Below are positions 23,601 through 32,089 of a stretch of 64,000 nucleotides of DNA, piece after piece. Under the pieces are notes generated by a model, which worked only from the letters and a program-made list of their open reading frames with translations, was not told the DNA's origin and did not search any database. Positions within the stretch are counted from its first letter, which is position 1. Each line of letters starts with the position of its first letter. This stretch comes from Nocardia aurea (GTDB lineage Bacteria; Actinomycetota; Actinomycetes; Mycobacteriales; Mycobacteriaceae). A program made the translations under genes and the position numbers. The stretch is from assembly GCF_003123685.1 (NCBI RefSeq), contig NZ_QCYJ01000103.1, positions 806,001-870,000 on the forward strand, given 5' to 3'.

Positions 23601-25799
23601 TCAATGAAGACGAAAGTGGGCGATGCGTTCACTAGTCTCAAGCTCTCCGTCGGCGAGTTCCAAACCGACTGGGGCACGAAATGGGACACCGTCAAGACTG
23701 TCGGCGGCGCCGCTATCGACCACCTTGTCGGCGACCAAGTGCTCGGCAAACTGACCACGAAATTCGAGGGACTTCCGGGCTGGTTCGATGGCATTGTCGC
23801 GAAAATCGGCACCGCCTGGGATGCCTTGCCTGGAAAACTCGAAGGCCCGATCAATTCCGTTATTTCGACGCTCAATCAGTTCGGCGAAATGTGGAACAAG
23901 GTCGCTGACAAACTCGGATTGCCGAAATGGGATCCGATCAAGTCTGGCACCGGCACGGCATCGAGGACGCCCAACCAGTTCCGGCCGGTTCCTGGACGCG
24001 CTCGGGGTGGTCCCGGTGGCCCGTACGTGTCGGGCCGAATCGACGGACCCGGCAACCGCTGGAACGACCAAGCAGGCGAATATCGCCTTGCTCGCGGCGA
24101 ACACGTCTGGACGACAGACGAAGTCGAAGCCGCGGGCGGACATGAAGCCATGTATGCGATGCGCCGCAATGTCCTCGCGGGCGGCGGCAAACAGTCGCGC
24201 GGTGACGGTTTCGCCGATGGTGGCGGCATCCGCCAAACATCGGATCCGCTCGACCCGATCCAGCTGCACCTGTGGGATCTCGTACGCAACGCGATCCCCT
24301 CGGCGGTCCTGACCTCGGGCAAACGCTTCGCCGACGTGGGGAGTGGTTTCGACCTGCACATGCAGGGCAAAGCCATCGACCTCGGCGGCCCCATGAAGCA
24401 GATCGCTCAATGGATCTACCGCACCTATCCGCAGAGCGCGGAGTTGATTCACTGGCCGCTCGACGGATTCCAGAACATCAAGAACGGCTCACCGCTCAAC
24501 TACGGCGCAGCTACCAACGATGCTCATCGGGACCATGTCCACTGGGCCGCAAACGACTTCCTGACGCAACTGTCCGACGAGGATAAAGCATCCCTGTTCG
24601 ATCGCGTCCGGTCCGGGCTCGGCGGCCTGTTCTCCAGTGGCCGCGGACTCCTGGTCGAGAACCTGGTTGGCAAGCCGCTGCGTGGAATCGCCGACAATGT
24701 GCCAGAGATCGGCGGTTTAGGCGAGTTCGGCAAGTTCCCGAAGGCGTTCGCTCAGAAGATGGCGCAAGCCATCACCTCATGGGTGTCCGAACGTTTCGGC
24801 GGCTCCAGCGATTCACCCACTGACTATGACCTATCCGCAGGTGTAGAGCAGTGGCGCGACATGGCGAAAGAGGCCATGCGCAGGGTCGGGTTCGACGCAG
24901 ACAATGACCAGCAAGTCAACGCGATGCTGGCTCAGATCCAGTCGGAGTCGGGCGGCAACCCGAACATCGCCCAGCAGATCACCGACATCAACGGCACCGG
25001 TGAACAAGCAGGCGTCGGGCTACTCCAGGTCATCCCGGGCACCTATGAGGCGTACCGGGATCCTGAACTGCCCAACAACCGTCGAGACGCGTTCTCGAAC
25101 ATGGTTGCGGCACTGCGCTACTACAAGTCACGCCACGGCGACGACCTCACCAAAGAGTGGGGGAAGGGGCACGGGTACGACCAGGGCGGCGTGTTCCCGC
25201 ATGGCACGTTCGGATTCAACATGTCCGGGTTGCCCGAGGCGGTTCTAACGAATCCGCAATGGAAGCTGTTCACGGACTTCGTGAACAAGGTGCCCGGATT
25301 CAACAACCGCCTGCAAGCCCTCCCGCAGCCACTCGGCGGCGGCACCAACCCTGACGGCACACCAGGCACCTTCGGTGTCCCGATCACGCCCGGTGTCGAC
25401 ACGTTCGAGAAGGTCTTCGAGAAGGGCAAGGAACGGTTCGAGAACGTCGGCAAAACCGGCTTCGACGACCTCGTTTCATCCACTCTCGGCCCGCTCGGAC
25501 TGCCGGATCCACGGTCGCTCATCCCGTCCGAAGTCGGCGCCTACAAGGACACGTGGGACAAGTGGCAGGTCGCACGCGCGGCCTCGGCGCAAGCCTCACA
25601 AGCCCTCGCCGATTCGGGATACCAGGCGGCACCGTCGCCTGTCGGCTCCGCGAATTCCGTTGTGCAGTCCGGCGGCAGCAATGGGTCGATGACGTCGAAC
25701 GACTACTCGACGACGATCAACATCCAAACCGCTGATAACGCTGACGCATTCCGCAGGGCACAGCAGATCGCGGATCTCCGCGCAATTCAGCATGCATAG
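20694..25799 (+). CDS. Tape measure protein with peptidase and transglycosylase domains
   Basis: At 1701 residues it is the longest gene and sets tail length. Residues 1-200 show degenerate repeats around FRTDL-K and NATKGL. Coiled coils cover about 220-330 and 430-640, with hydrophobic membrane-like segments at about 368-425. An M15-like D,D/L,D-peptidase domain is at about 1185-1290 (HMQGKAIDLG from His1222, then HRDHVHW with His1278, 1281 and 1283). A lytic transglycosylase (SLT) domain is at about 1390-1490 (QSESGGNP with Glu1418, then GVGLLQVIPGTYEAY). The two domains probably open peptidoglycan during DNA entry. Confidence 0.93.
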   Translation: MATWPAYNAGSARIGIRPQLHSAFRTDLKRQLKPINETFTVFAAPQLAKGFRVDLRTKVATAAKGIDAKIDITPNLRPNFKGDLRTKLNTATNGMRIDIETRAVLAPGFRTDLRSKLSTATAGLNAKVGVDVTTTGVKSKIRNATKGLASAKIPVDVDVTQANLQLQTFRTAQAAIPLTMNVNVDTALATAQLMALRSLASAVGTQVGEIGSDSVAGGRRRLRGNLITRPIRAIRLQIEIDKQSVARAEAKLANVQTRLSQARDSQTDAVGRLNEAEARHNEIMSNGNSTVAQRIAATNRLARARRAASEAAGRVTGLMGEEDTSRRNVDRANRDQNSFRRIGRLAAAGFNGLTSAIGATAENMLSLRNLTNIATVALVGLAAVSLVPLLGQLSQAAGVLALLPTVGAAAAAVIGTLAVGLNGVGDAFSAAKKAADSADEDQAASAKKVQSAERGIVSAERGVRDAHKATASAQKDLTKARKDAAEEIDDLNRALGRVALTEEAAAIAVAEAQRELYQTFMDPDSDAIDRARAQNNVKQALADQDDLRRSNRKLAETVQEANEKGVEGSDAVVEAKDRVTAAQEAESDATQALADAYETLAEAQTESSKKADAFNEAMEKLSPNAQAFVRAILDLRESYGGLRRDVQDALFDKLGDSITSLANKSLPTLKDGLTGIATEINQGVRRAMADWQSDATQSTLATIFDNVKNSVGSVVDGINNLVIGFLNLASVGSEFLPGMSTSFETLTLKFREWTENPENQEKFRNFLRDSLDTLKQIVGIAGKMGGLVKRIFGGSDDVGEGWLVSISETLDRWNKFLDTPEGQEKMRKFFEGVKKTVSDIAGVLSTVGRWIDKIDGWNLGEKAKNSPLGIVSTLTDDDKSNVDKAKETGSSLWNNVVQGNFATRLGWKVTGEPLVEKAKAEWGIAGDLGSGVGDWIQGQGQRVADNLPGIMVNFKKLGNQFTTFGTDGESMKTKVGDAFTSLKLSVGEFQTDWGTKWDTVKTVGGAAIDHLVGDQVLGKLTTKFEGLPGWFDGIVAKIGTAWDALPGKLEGPINSVISTLNQFGEMWNKVADKLGLPKWDPIKSGTGTASRTPNQFRPVPGRARGGPGGPYVSGRIDGPGNRWNDQAGEYRLARGEHVWTTDEVEAAGGHEAMYAMRRNVLAGGGKQSRGDGFADGGGIRQTSDPLDPIQLHLWDLVRNAIPSAVLTSGKRFADVGSGFDLHMQGKAIDLGGPMKQIAQWIYRTYPQSAELIHWPLDGFQNIKNGSPLNYGAATNDAHRDHVHWAANDFLTQLSDEDKASLFDRVRSGLGGLFSSGRGLLVENLVGKPLRGIADNVPEIGGLGEFGKFPKAFAQKMAQAITSWVSERFGGSSDSPTDYDLSAGVEQWRDMAKEAMRRVGFDADNDQQVNAMLAQIQSESGGNPNIAQQITDINGTGEQAGVGLLQVIPGTYEAYRDPELPNNRRDAFSNMVAALRYYKSRHGDDLTKEWGKGHGYDQGGVFPHGTFGFNMSGLPEAVLTNPQWKLFTDFVNKVPGFNNRLQALPQPLGGGTNPDGTPGTFGVPITPGVDTFEKVFEKGKERFENVGKTGFDDLVSSTLGPLGLPDPRSLIPSEVGAYKDTWDKWQVARAASAQASQALADSGYQAAPSPVGSANSVVQSGGSNGSMTSNDYSTTINIQTADNADAFRRAQQIADLRAIQHA

Positions 25800-25814
25800 G
25801 GGCAATCGCAATTG

Positions 25815-26741
25815 ATGCGTGATTCCGCCCGGATCGACATCTACGGTGTGGACGGCTCGCATTTCGTCATCAACGGCCCGGGAACGTCGGAAAAGCTCTT
25901 TCTGCAAACAGACATTAAGGGAATTTTCAGCGCACCCGTCGTGACGCGGCGAAAGTCGAGCGCCTACCAAAAAGGTGCGTCCTACGAGGGCAAAACATAC
26001 AACCAGCGGGACATCACCTTTGGTGTGAGCATCAAAGGTGATGATCCCGCCGACTGGCAAAACCTCCAGGATCGCTGGAATGCGGCCTGGGACTACGAGA
26101 AAGACCCTTGGGACCCCGATTCGACTCTCACAAAGATGTCGATCACTACGCCATCCTCGGGAACTCGCAGCCTGTGGCTGGCGAAATCGGACACGGCGGC
26201 GTTCGAGTCGAAATATGACCCGCACATCACGCGAACCTCCGTGCAGCCGATGGCAGTGGTAGCCGATCAGCCATTCTGGTTTGAAGACAAATGGGAGAAC
26301 ACCCCCTACGACTACTTCGAGACCGGTTCATCGGGGACATCTGAGGGCTTCGTCTCGATCGTCAACCCAACTGATCAGCCGATGTGGCTGCAATGGGTCG
26401 TCACTCGTGGCACTTGGACGCTTGCCGACTTCTCATGGACGGGCAAAAAGCATCACCGAGTGCCAGGCGGGGCATACCCGAATCGCAAGATCACCCTGCC
26501 CGAGCTGACCGCCCTTGAGGGCGGCGCGCGGATCACCCTGTATCGAGACAAGTTGCAGGTTCGCGACTGGGCGGGCACGAATCTAGCGGGACGAATGAAC
26601 GGAATATCGTTCCTCCATCGCATTCCGCCGAAGACGCCTGAAACCAATCTCCCCGTAAAGGTGGTGGGGGCACCAGTTGGCGGTGCCCGCGTGGAGGTCT
26701 ACTGCAATCGCTTATGGGAACATTGCTGGGAAAGCCATTAG
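25815..26741 (+). CDS. Distal tail (Dit-like) / minor tail protein
   Basis: A 308-residue protein right after the tape measure, the usual Dit slot. It reads RIDIYGVDGSHFVINGPG at the N-terminus, then DITFGVSIKGDDPADWQNL, and ends with beta-rich segments. TTG 25812 or ATG 25815 may start it; neither has a strong ribosome site. It links the tube to the tip. Its TAG stop overlaps the TAA stop of the opposite-strand HNH gene. Confidence 0.75.
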   Translation: MRDSARIDIYGVDGSHFVINGPGTSEKLFLQTDIKGIFSAPVVTRRKSSAYQKGASYEGKTYNQRDITFGVSIKGDDPADWQNLQDRWNAAWDYEKDPWDPDSTLTKMSITTPSSGTRSLWLAKSDTAAFESKYDPHITRTSVQPMAVVADQPFWFEDKWENTPYDYFETGSSGTSEGFVSIVNPTDQPMWLQWVVTRGTWTLADFSWTGKKHHRVPGGAYPNRKITLPELTALEGGARITLYRDKLQVRDWAGTNLAGRMNGISFLHRIPPKTPETNLPVKVVGAPVGGARVEVYCNRLWEHCWESH

Positions 26742-27313
26742 GCAGCTTTCCTGGCGGCCTTCTGCCTGTCGCGATAAGCCGCGCTGCGGATATTCGCGCA
26801 CGGGCGGCAGTGTCTCTCTGGGCGTTGCGACCGGTCTCGGCGTATATGAATGACGGTGTTTGTTGCGTCGTATGCATGCCCTCGCGGGCAGTGTGTTTTA
26901 TTCGCCTGTCTATTGCGGCCATGGCGGACGGCATCGATCTGGTTCTCGTTGCGACTGTCATAGCGCAGATTTACTAGCCGATTGTCGCCAGGGTCGCCAT
27001 TGTTGTGGCAGGTGTCCATCCCCTCCGGTCGCGGCCCTACGAAAGCCTCCATGACCAGATGGTGGACAGGTCGAATTCGGGAATCATCACCAAGTGCGTA
27101 GCAGATTCCGACGCCCCTGTAGCCCTCTTTAGCGCCTGTTGCCTGCTTGAGAATGCATGACTTGATCGTCTGCGGTCGCCCATTGGAGCGAACAACAACC
27201 CGAGCCTCCGCTCGCACGCGGCCTTGGTTTGAGACCGAGTAGCGCCCCTCCGCGCCAACGACTGGCAGCCAAATTTCTTCGGTCGAATATTCGCCCATCC
27301 CCGCCGTATCCAT
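26738..27313 (-). CDS. HNH homing endonuclease (NUMOD4-HNH), inverted in tail operon
   Basis: A 191-residue protein on the strand opposite to all tail genes. The N-terminal EEIWLPVVGAEGRYSVSNQG is a NUMOD4 domain. The HNH core includes RPVHHLVMEAFVGPRPEG, then DTCHNNGDPGDNRLVNLRY. A zinc-like C-terminal part (CPRGHAYDATNT, RHCRPCAN) follows. Such free-standing endonucleases spread by cutting cognate alleles and are typically inserted between essential phage genes. Its stop codon overlaps that of the tail gene, a minimal-disruption insertion. Confidence 0.9.
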   Translation of the reverse strand: MDTAGMGEYSTEEIWLPVVGAEGRYSVSNQGRVRAEARVVVRSNGRPQTIKSCILKQATGAKEGYRGVGICYALGDDSRIRPVHHLVMEAFVGPRPEGMDTCHNNGDPGDNRLVNLRYDSRNENQIDAVRHGRNRQANKTHCPRGHAYDATNTVIHIRRDRSQRPERHCRPCANIRSAAYRDRQKAARKAA

Positions 27314-27385
27314 GGCTCTAGTTTATCAAAACGTGATCTGGCAGCGCTTCGTATGCGCTGGTAGGAGCATTGGAGTTGATTGCAT

Positions 27386-29086
27386 GTGACCGATTTATCA
27401 ACTCTTTCCCTCGAAGAACAATGTCGCGAGATTTGGAATGTCACTCTCGCGGCCGAAGAGGCCGACAGGCGGGCACGTCTAGAGCCGCCCGTGATGCGGA
27501 TCTGGACCGCGGATTGGAATCTGCAAGGAGTCCTCAACAGCGAGTATGTCGCCAACTTCCAATGGATCGATAACGACGCTGGAACTGGACTTACTGAGAT
27601 TCCGCTCGATGACGATCTCGCCAAATGGATCTGGCAGGTCCGTCAACGCATCGACGCAGGCGAGAAACGCCACGTCTACATCACCGTCGAGAAAGACGGT
27701 GCGCAATGGTCGGGGCGAATCTTCGATCACGGTGTCGAGAAACGCGAAGACGGCACACGAGTGCTGTCGGTGCGCTGGATTAACGACTTTGACCTGTTGC
27801 GCAAATATCTCGTCTGGTGTAATCCCTTTCTGCCCGATTTCGTCCAGGCACCGCACGCCTTTTTCGTACCTGGCCCGAGCATTTGGAGCCTGAAGACCTG
27901 CCTGTTCCTGAACGTAATGCGTGAGCAGGAGTCGTTCTACGAACTCGATGACGATCCCATGGATCAAGGGTCTGTCGGAATGTCTAACTGGAGTGTTGTC
28001 GTCAAGCCGACAACGTTCCTGGACGACTTGAACGCGGGCACTATCTGGTCGGTCCCGAACAGTCGTTTCAAGTACTGGACCGACATGTCGAAAGACATCC
28101 TCGAAGACGCCCAGTTGAGCATCCAGATTCGCCGGTTCATCGAGGGCGAGGATGAACAGCCGATCGCGGGCGAAACACTCCGCAACGGCGCGCTCGTCGT
28201 CGACATCGTAGACAAGTCCGGCTACTACACCGACACCAGCAATGGCGGCGACCCCTTCACGGGCCTCGCCAGGACGTTCGCGCAGTTCGCTGAGGACTTC
28301 ATCGACGAGGTCATCGAAGACGTCGTCGACCCGGCCGCGCCTGATTCCTACAAGGTGCCCGGTCAACGCCTGACCGACAAGACATGCCCATACGTGGTGT
28401 ATCTGGAGGGCGAAGAGACTGGGATCGAGTCCGGGAAGTTCACTGCCACACCAAATTCGGCGATTCAGGTGGTCGCGGGCGGCCACTCGATGCCGTTCGT
28501 GAATGAGCTGATCTCGGCGGCGATTCAGACCGCGGGCGACCTACTGGCCGCAGCCGTGGTCATACCCCCCATTGGCGGGGCGGTCGATGCCGTCGCCCAA
28601 ATCTTCTACTGGGACAGCCTGTTTGCGTGGATGCACGCGAGAAGTGCTGGGCGAGTAGCGAATTCGGGTTGGTCCAGACCATTCGAAGTGATCGCGGCAG
28701 ACGGCGACCGAGCGTACACGCTCGAAGCGCTGCTCTCTCTCCGCAAATCGCTGCATGAGACCCGCTCGTACTTCTCGCACGAGATCAACATTCGTGACGG
28801 TGCACCGTGGTTCATTGGCGACCGAGGCAGAGGCCACTTCTTCCTCGGCGACCGCATCGGCGCGCAGGTGATCGGCGACTACGGCACCACCATGTTCGTC
28901 GACGACCACACCATCTACGTCGATCGCGTCCGCGAGTTGACCCTCGCATGGGATCGCGAATCGCCGCCCGAATGGGTCGCGACCATCGGCGACCAGGAAA
29001 AGAACAAGGACCGCGGGCAGCGCGCACTGGGAGCTATCGCCAATCTCGGCGGACTCGTGCAGCAGTTGGCCGTTCACGGCAAGTAG
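27386..29086 (+). CDS. Minor tail / baseplate protein (ReqiPepy6 Gp37-like)
   Basis: A 566-residue protein starting at GTG 27386 (TTG 27380 is an alternative), with GGAG upstream. The N-terminal pattern VMRIWTADWNLQGVLNSEYV, IDNDAGTG and IPLDDDLAKWI matches the Gp37-like family first seen in Rhodococcus phage ReqiPepy6, which builds the tail tip or baseplate. A hydrophobic stretch near residues 365-405 (LISAAIQTAGDLLAAAVVI) is notable. The 3' part is beta-rich with an acidic/aromatic composition. Confidence 0.8.
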   Translation: MTDLSTLSLEEQCREIWNVTLAAEEADRRARLEPPVMRIWTADWNLQGVLNSEYVANFQWIDNDAGTGLTEIPLDDDLAKWIWQVRQRIDAGEKRHVYITVEKDGAQWSGRIFDHGVEKREDGTRVLSVRWINDFDLLRKYLVWCNPFLPDFVQAPHAFFVPGPSIWSLKTCLFLNVMREQESFYELDDDPMDQGSVGMSNWSVVVKPTTFLDDLNAGTIWSVPNSRFKYWTDMSKDILEDAQLSIQIRRFIEGEDEQPIAGETLRNGALVVDIVDKSGYYTDTSNGGDPFTGLARTFAQFAEDFIDEVIEDVVDPAAPDSYKVPGQRLTDKTCPYVVYLEGEETGIESGKFTATPNSAIQVVAGGHSMPFVNELISAAIQTAGDLLAAAVVIPPIGGAVDAVAQIFYWDSLFAWMHARSAGRVANSGWSRPFEVIAADGDRAYTLEALLSLRKSLHETRSYFSHEINIRDGAPWFIGDRGRGHFFLGDRIGAQVIGDYGTTMFVDDHTIYVDRVRELTLAWDRESPPEWVATIGDQEKNKDRGQRALGAIANLGGLVQQLAVHGK

Positions 29087-29099
29087 GCCAGGAGCAGGA

Positions 29100-29765
29100 A
29101 TGTCTGAAGTCGATCAACTGCCACGGTTGAAACCAGGCCAGTTCCCCATGCAGGAGCTTGTCAATCCGGACTGCCCCGAAGAGGCGTTTGTTTGGATGTT
29201 CAGTGGCTTGCCTGGCATGAAGGGTGCGCCATTGCCCTTTCCCATCGAGTACCTGAAGCAGGTATCTCGCCGGATGTGGGATTGCGGCGCCCGACCGATG
29301 GGTTCGACTGTCCCGCCCGAGCAAACGATCAAGTACGAGTTGCCGCGGAATACGGACCCGCACTGGCTGACGAGTCCGGGGGTGTGGGTGCCCATCGACG
29401 CGCCTGACCGTGAGCGGATCGACTTCAAGGAACTGGTTCAGACGCTTCCGCAAGATGCGAAGCGCAAGTTTGCGGAGGCGTTGGGTTTCGACCCGATCGC
29501 CGCGGTTCCTGATGATCAGCGTTTGGCTGATGCGCCTCCGAAGCCGATGAAGTACGGCAAGCCGTCACGTGACGGTGCATCGGTGAGTAATGAGCCTACG
29601 CGCGATCCGGGCTTCAATCCCTGCGTTCACACTGTCGCTGACGTCCTGGCCTACCTGGAGTCGGTCGACGAGAAGGAACGCGACCGGGTGCTGTCTGTTG
29701 AGCGCTACTTCGCCAACAAGCCCCGCAAAACCATTCTCGACAAGTATCCAAAGCTGGGAGTCTGA
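29100..29765 (+). CDS. Phage protein resembling the DUF2744 family
   Basis: A 221-residue protein with AGGAGCAGGA before ATG. The central part MWDCGARPMGSTVPPEQTIK followed by NTDPHWLTSPGVWVPID resembles DUF2744 proteins from actinophages, found between tail tip and endolysin genes. The C-terminus carries a short helical segment (VHTVADVLAYLESVDEKERD). Function unknown, possibly a tail accessory. Confidence 0.65.
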   Translation: MSEVDQLPRLKPGQFPMQELVNPDCPEEAFVWMFSGLPGMKGAPLPFPIEYLKQVSRRMWDCGARPMGSTVPPEQTIKYELPRNTDPHWLTSPGVWVPIDAPDRERIDFKELVQTLPQDAKRKFAEALGFDPIAAVPDDQRLADAPPKPMKYGKPSRDGASVSNEPTRDPGFNPCVHTVADVLAYLESVDEKERDRVLSVERYFANKPRKTILDKYPKLGV

Positions 29766-29766
29766 C

Positions 29767-30573
29767 ATGGCTTGGACAGGTGACCCCACATGGCTCGCAG
29801 ACGTATTGCGCGCCGAGGGGTTGAAGGTAATCGAGCAAGGCGCCTGGCTGAGCAGCGGTCACGACGACTTCTCCGACATTCGCGGCGTCCTGTGCCATCA
29901 CACCGCAGGCGGCGGCACCAGCGATTGGCTGATCGTCCAGAACGGGCGCCCAGACCTTGAAGGACCACTCGCGCAGCTGGTCCTGGAACGCGACGGCACT
30001 TTCCGCGTGATCGCGGCGGGCGTCTGCTGGCATGCCGGCCGCGGCTCATGGCCCGGTTGGCCGACGAACAACGCGAACTACCACACCATCGGCATCGAGG
30101 CTGTGAACAGCGGCACCGGTTCGCAGGAATGGCCCGCTGTGCAGCTCGACGCTTACAAGCGTGGCTGTGCCGCGATTTTGCGCCGTATCGGCCGAAGCGC
30201 GAATGACTGCGTGGCGCACCGCGAGTACAGCTCTGAAGGCAAGATCGACCCGTATGGGATCGACATGGACGCCTTCCGTCGCGACGTTCAGAAGATTATC
30301 GATCAGGATCCGGGAGGCGACGAAATGGCGTTGCAGGAGACTTTCAAGAACTACAAGGGCGAGACCGTCACTCTCGGTACTGCCGTCCGTTACATGGATG
30401 AGTACATCAACCAGATCCGCGAGCAGTTGGGCGGACCCAAGCCGTTCGCTGGATGGCCGCAACTTGATGACAAGACGGTGGTCGATTCACTGGCGGATGC
30501 TCACCGCAAGATCGACGCCATTACGACCGCAATCAACGGGCTCACCGAGTCTTTCGGCTCCAAGGCCGCGTAA
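29767..30573 (+). CDS. Endolysin, N-acetylmuramoyl-L-alanine amidase (Amidase_2)
   Basis: A 268-residue protein without signal peptide. The amidase domain (about 35-175) has CHHTAG with zinc His45, CWHAGRG, TIGIEAVN (Glu111), AHREYS (His151) and GKIDPYG (Lys159, Asp161), matching the T7 lysozyme-like zinc site. The C-terminal 70 residues (ETFKNYKGETVTLGTAVRYM and onward) form a helical region that may bind wall or multimerise. It cuts the glycan-peptide bond at lysis. Holin candidates lie 3 kb downstream, beyond a cargo region. Confidence 0.92.
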   Translation: MAWTGDPTWLADVLRAEGLKVIEQGAWLSSGHDDFSDIRGVLCHHTAGGGTSDWLIVQNGRPDLEGPLAQLVLERDGTFRVIAAGVCWHAGRGSWPGWPTNNANYHTIGIEAVNSGTGSQEWPAVQLDAYKRGCAAILRRIGRSANDCVAHREYSSEGKIDPYGIDMDAFRRDVQKIIDQDPGGDEMALQETFKNYKGETVTLGTAVRYMDEYINQIREQLGGPKPFAGWPQLDDKTVVDSLADAHRKIDAITTAINGLTESFGSKAA

Positions 30574-30631
30574 CTTCCCAGCACTCGCCTTACAATCCCC
30601 CGGTGACGCATTCACGCTCAGGGGGTAGATC

Positions 30632-31291
30632 GTGACGTACCCGCCTCAACAGCCGCCGCCGAACTGGCAGCCGCCCATTCAGCCCGCGCCGCAAGGGTAT
30701 GGCGCTCCACCGCCTGGCTATCCCCCGCCGCGGCCACTGCCTTACGGGCACCCGCAATGGGTTCCACCTCCGAAGTCGGGGACGCCGAAATGGCTATTGC
30801 CCGTACTGATCGGGATCGGCGTGACGCTGATTGGCATCGTGGCTGGGGTTGCGTCCATGCAGTCATCGCCAACGGGCTCGACGAGTAGTGTGGCGATTCC
30901 GGAGAATGCGGCAGCCCGCACGGTTCGTCTCGATGACCTCTCTGTGACCGTAACGAAGGTCGAGCGGGGCGCGACGGCTACCGATGGCGCGTTCACTGAC
31001 ACGAAAGCCAAGGGCGAGTTCGTTTTTGTCACGCTCGCAGTCGAGAATGTCGGCGATGGTCAAGCCTCCATTCATGCCGACGATCAGTTCCTCGTGGACG
31101 ATCGGGGCAGACTGTTCAGCGCTGACACGTCGGCCGACTGGGACTTGAACGACGAATTGAAGCTGGAGTTGAATCCGGGCATGTCAGGGACGCGGATCAT
31201 TCCGTTCGACGTGCCGAAGGGCACGGTTCTGGCTGAGATTTCGTTGAGCGAGGGCCTGTTTTCATCGAACAAGCGGATCTCGCTGCGATGA
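30632..31291 (+). CDS. Membrane protein with DUF4352-like extracellular domain
   Basis: A 219-residue protein, GTG start. A Pro-rich cytoplasmic segment (1-50), one membrane helix (WLLPVLIGIGVTLIGIVAG, about 54-72) and an exported beta domain with VTVTKVERGA and FVFVTLAVENVGDGQ resembling DUF4352. It lies between endolysin and a reverse-strand module, not in the structural set, so it is probably lysogenic cargo (for example superinfection exclusion), by inference. ATGA overlap with the next gene suggests they act together. Confidence 0.75.
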   Translation: MTYPPQQPPPNWQPPIQPAPQGYGAPPPGYPPPRPLPYGHPQWVPPPKSGTPKWLLPVLIGIGVTLIGIVAGVASMQSSPTGSTSSVAIPENAAARTVRLDDLSVTVTKVERGATATDGAFTDTKAKGEFVFVTLAVENVGDGQASIHADDQFLVDDRGRLFSADTSADWDLNDELKLELNPGMSGTRIIPFDVPKGTVLAEISLSEGLFSSNKRISLR

Positions 31292-31674
31292 CATACCCGC
31301 CGCCGCAGCCGATTTCGCCACCTGAGTCGCCCGAAACGATACGCCGCCGCCGTTCCCGCAACGAGGCTTCCGGGTTCCTTTTCCTCCTCTGCTTCGCCCT
31401 CTTCGTGTGCTATCAGGGTGGATACAACGGTTTCCAGCTGATGCTGGTCGCCATTGGCGCACTCGGCCTACTGTTCGTGATCCTCGTGTTCCGGGCCTTG
31501 TATCGGGTGGGCGAGCCGCGGGTGGCGACGTACTTGCCAACGCCAACCGCGACTGCGACCGCCGACCCTCCTCCAGGCTGGTACCTCGACCCGCAGGGTT
31601 CCGGTAACCAGCGCTGGTGGAACGGGACTGTCTGGTCCGACGCTGTTCGCACACCGCCGAACCCGACGGTCTAA
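31288..31674 (+). CDS. DUF2510-type membrane protein
   Basis: A 128-residue protein with two hydrophobic helices (ASGFLFLLCFALFVCYQGG and LMLVAIGALGLLFVILVF) and a C-terminal PPGWYLDPQGSGNQRWWNG, the DUF2510 signature (PxGWYxDP...RWWDG). It shares a Pro-rich N-terminus with the upstream gene (MTYPPPQP) and overlaps it by four bases. Both are likely expressed from the prophage; role unknown. Its stop overlaps the opposite-strand gene by four bases. Confidence 0.75.
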   Translation: MTYPPPQPISPPESPETIRRRRSRNEASGFLFLLCFALFVCYQGGYNGFQLMLVAIGALGLLFVILVFRALYRVGEPRVATYLPTPTATATADPPPGWYLDPQGSGNQRWWNGTVWSDAVRTPPNPTV

Positions 31675-32012
31675 TCCTCTACAGGCACACAAACCTTCGT
31701 TTCGAGAAACCATGCGCCTTGTTCGGGCCTGCGCATGACCCACGAGTCGTCGACATCAGGCAGTTCCATGAACAGTTGGGCGGCTGCTCCTCGGAGGATG
31801 CCGCGTTCGCGTTCGGTGATGCCTTTGCGGGGCTGTCGGTCCATGAAGCCGTCCAAGGCGGGGTAGTACCGGATTTCGCCGATGATGCGCCATGTTCCGT
31901 CGTCGTCGTGGATGGTTTCGGCGGGTTCGCCTGCCGCTGCGGTCCAGATGCCGAGGGCGTACAGCATGGATTCGTTGGTGTGGTCGAGTTCGGGGTATTC
32001 GCGAGTGATCAA
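31671..32012 (-). CDS. Small hypothetical protein of antirepressor module
   Basis: About 113 residues. Upstream ATGs at 32030 and 32054 are in frame, but the latter lies inside a terminator. TTG 32012 has AGGAG five bases upstream and is preferred. The sequence is acidic with WTAAAGEPAETIHDDDGTW and a final DSWVMRRPEQGAWF. No family recognised. Transcribed opposite to the lysis and tail genes, after the antirepressor gene. Confidence 0.55.
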   Translation of the reverse strand: MITREYPELDHTNESMLYALGIWTAAAGEPAETIHDDDGTWRIIGEIRYYPALDGFMDRQPRKGITERERGILRGAAAQLFMELPDVDDSWVMRRPEQGAWFLETKVCVPVED

Positions 32013-32033
32013 GTGGGCTCCTGGAGGCATGGA

Positions 32034-32070
32034 AAACCCCGCGTGAGGGTGCATGGCCCATCACGCGGGG
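32034..32070 (-). terminator. Intrinsic terminator of antirepressor gene
   Basis: On the reverse strand CCCCGCGTGA pairs perfectly with TCACGCGGGG (32061-32070 and 32037-32046), followed by TTTT. It begins 20 bases after the stop at 32090. Confidence 0.8.
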
Positions 32071-32089
32071 CCTTCAGGTGGGGGAGGGG

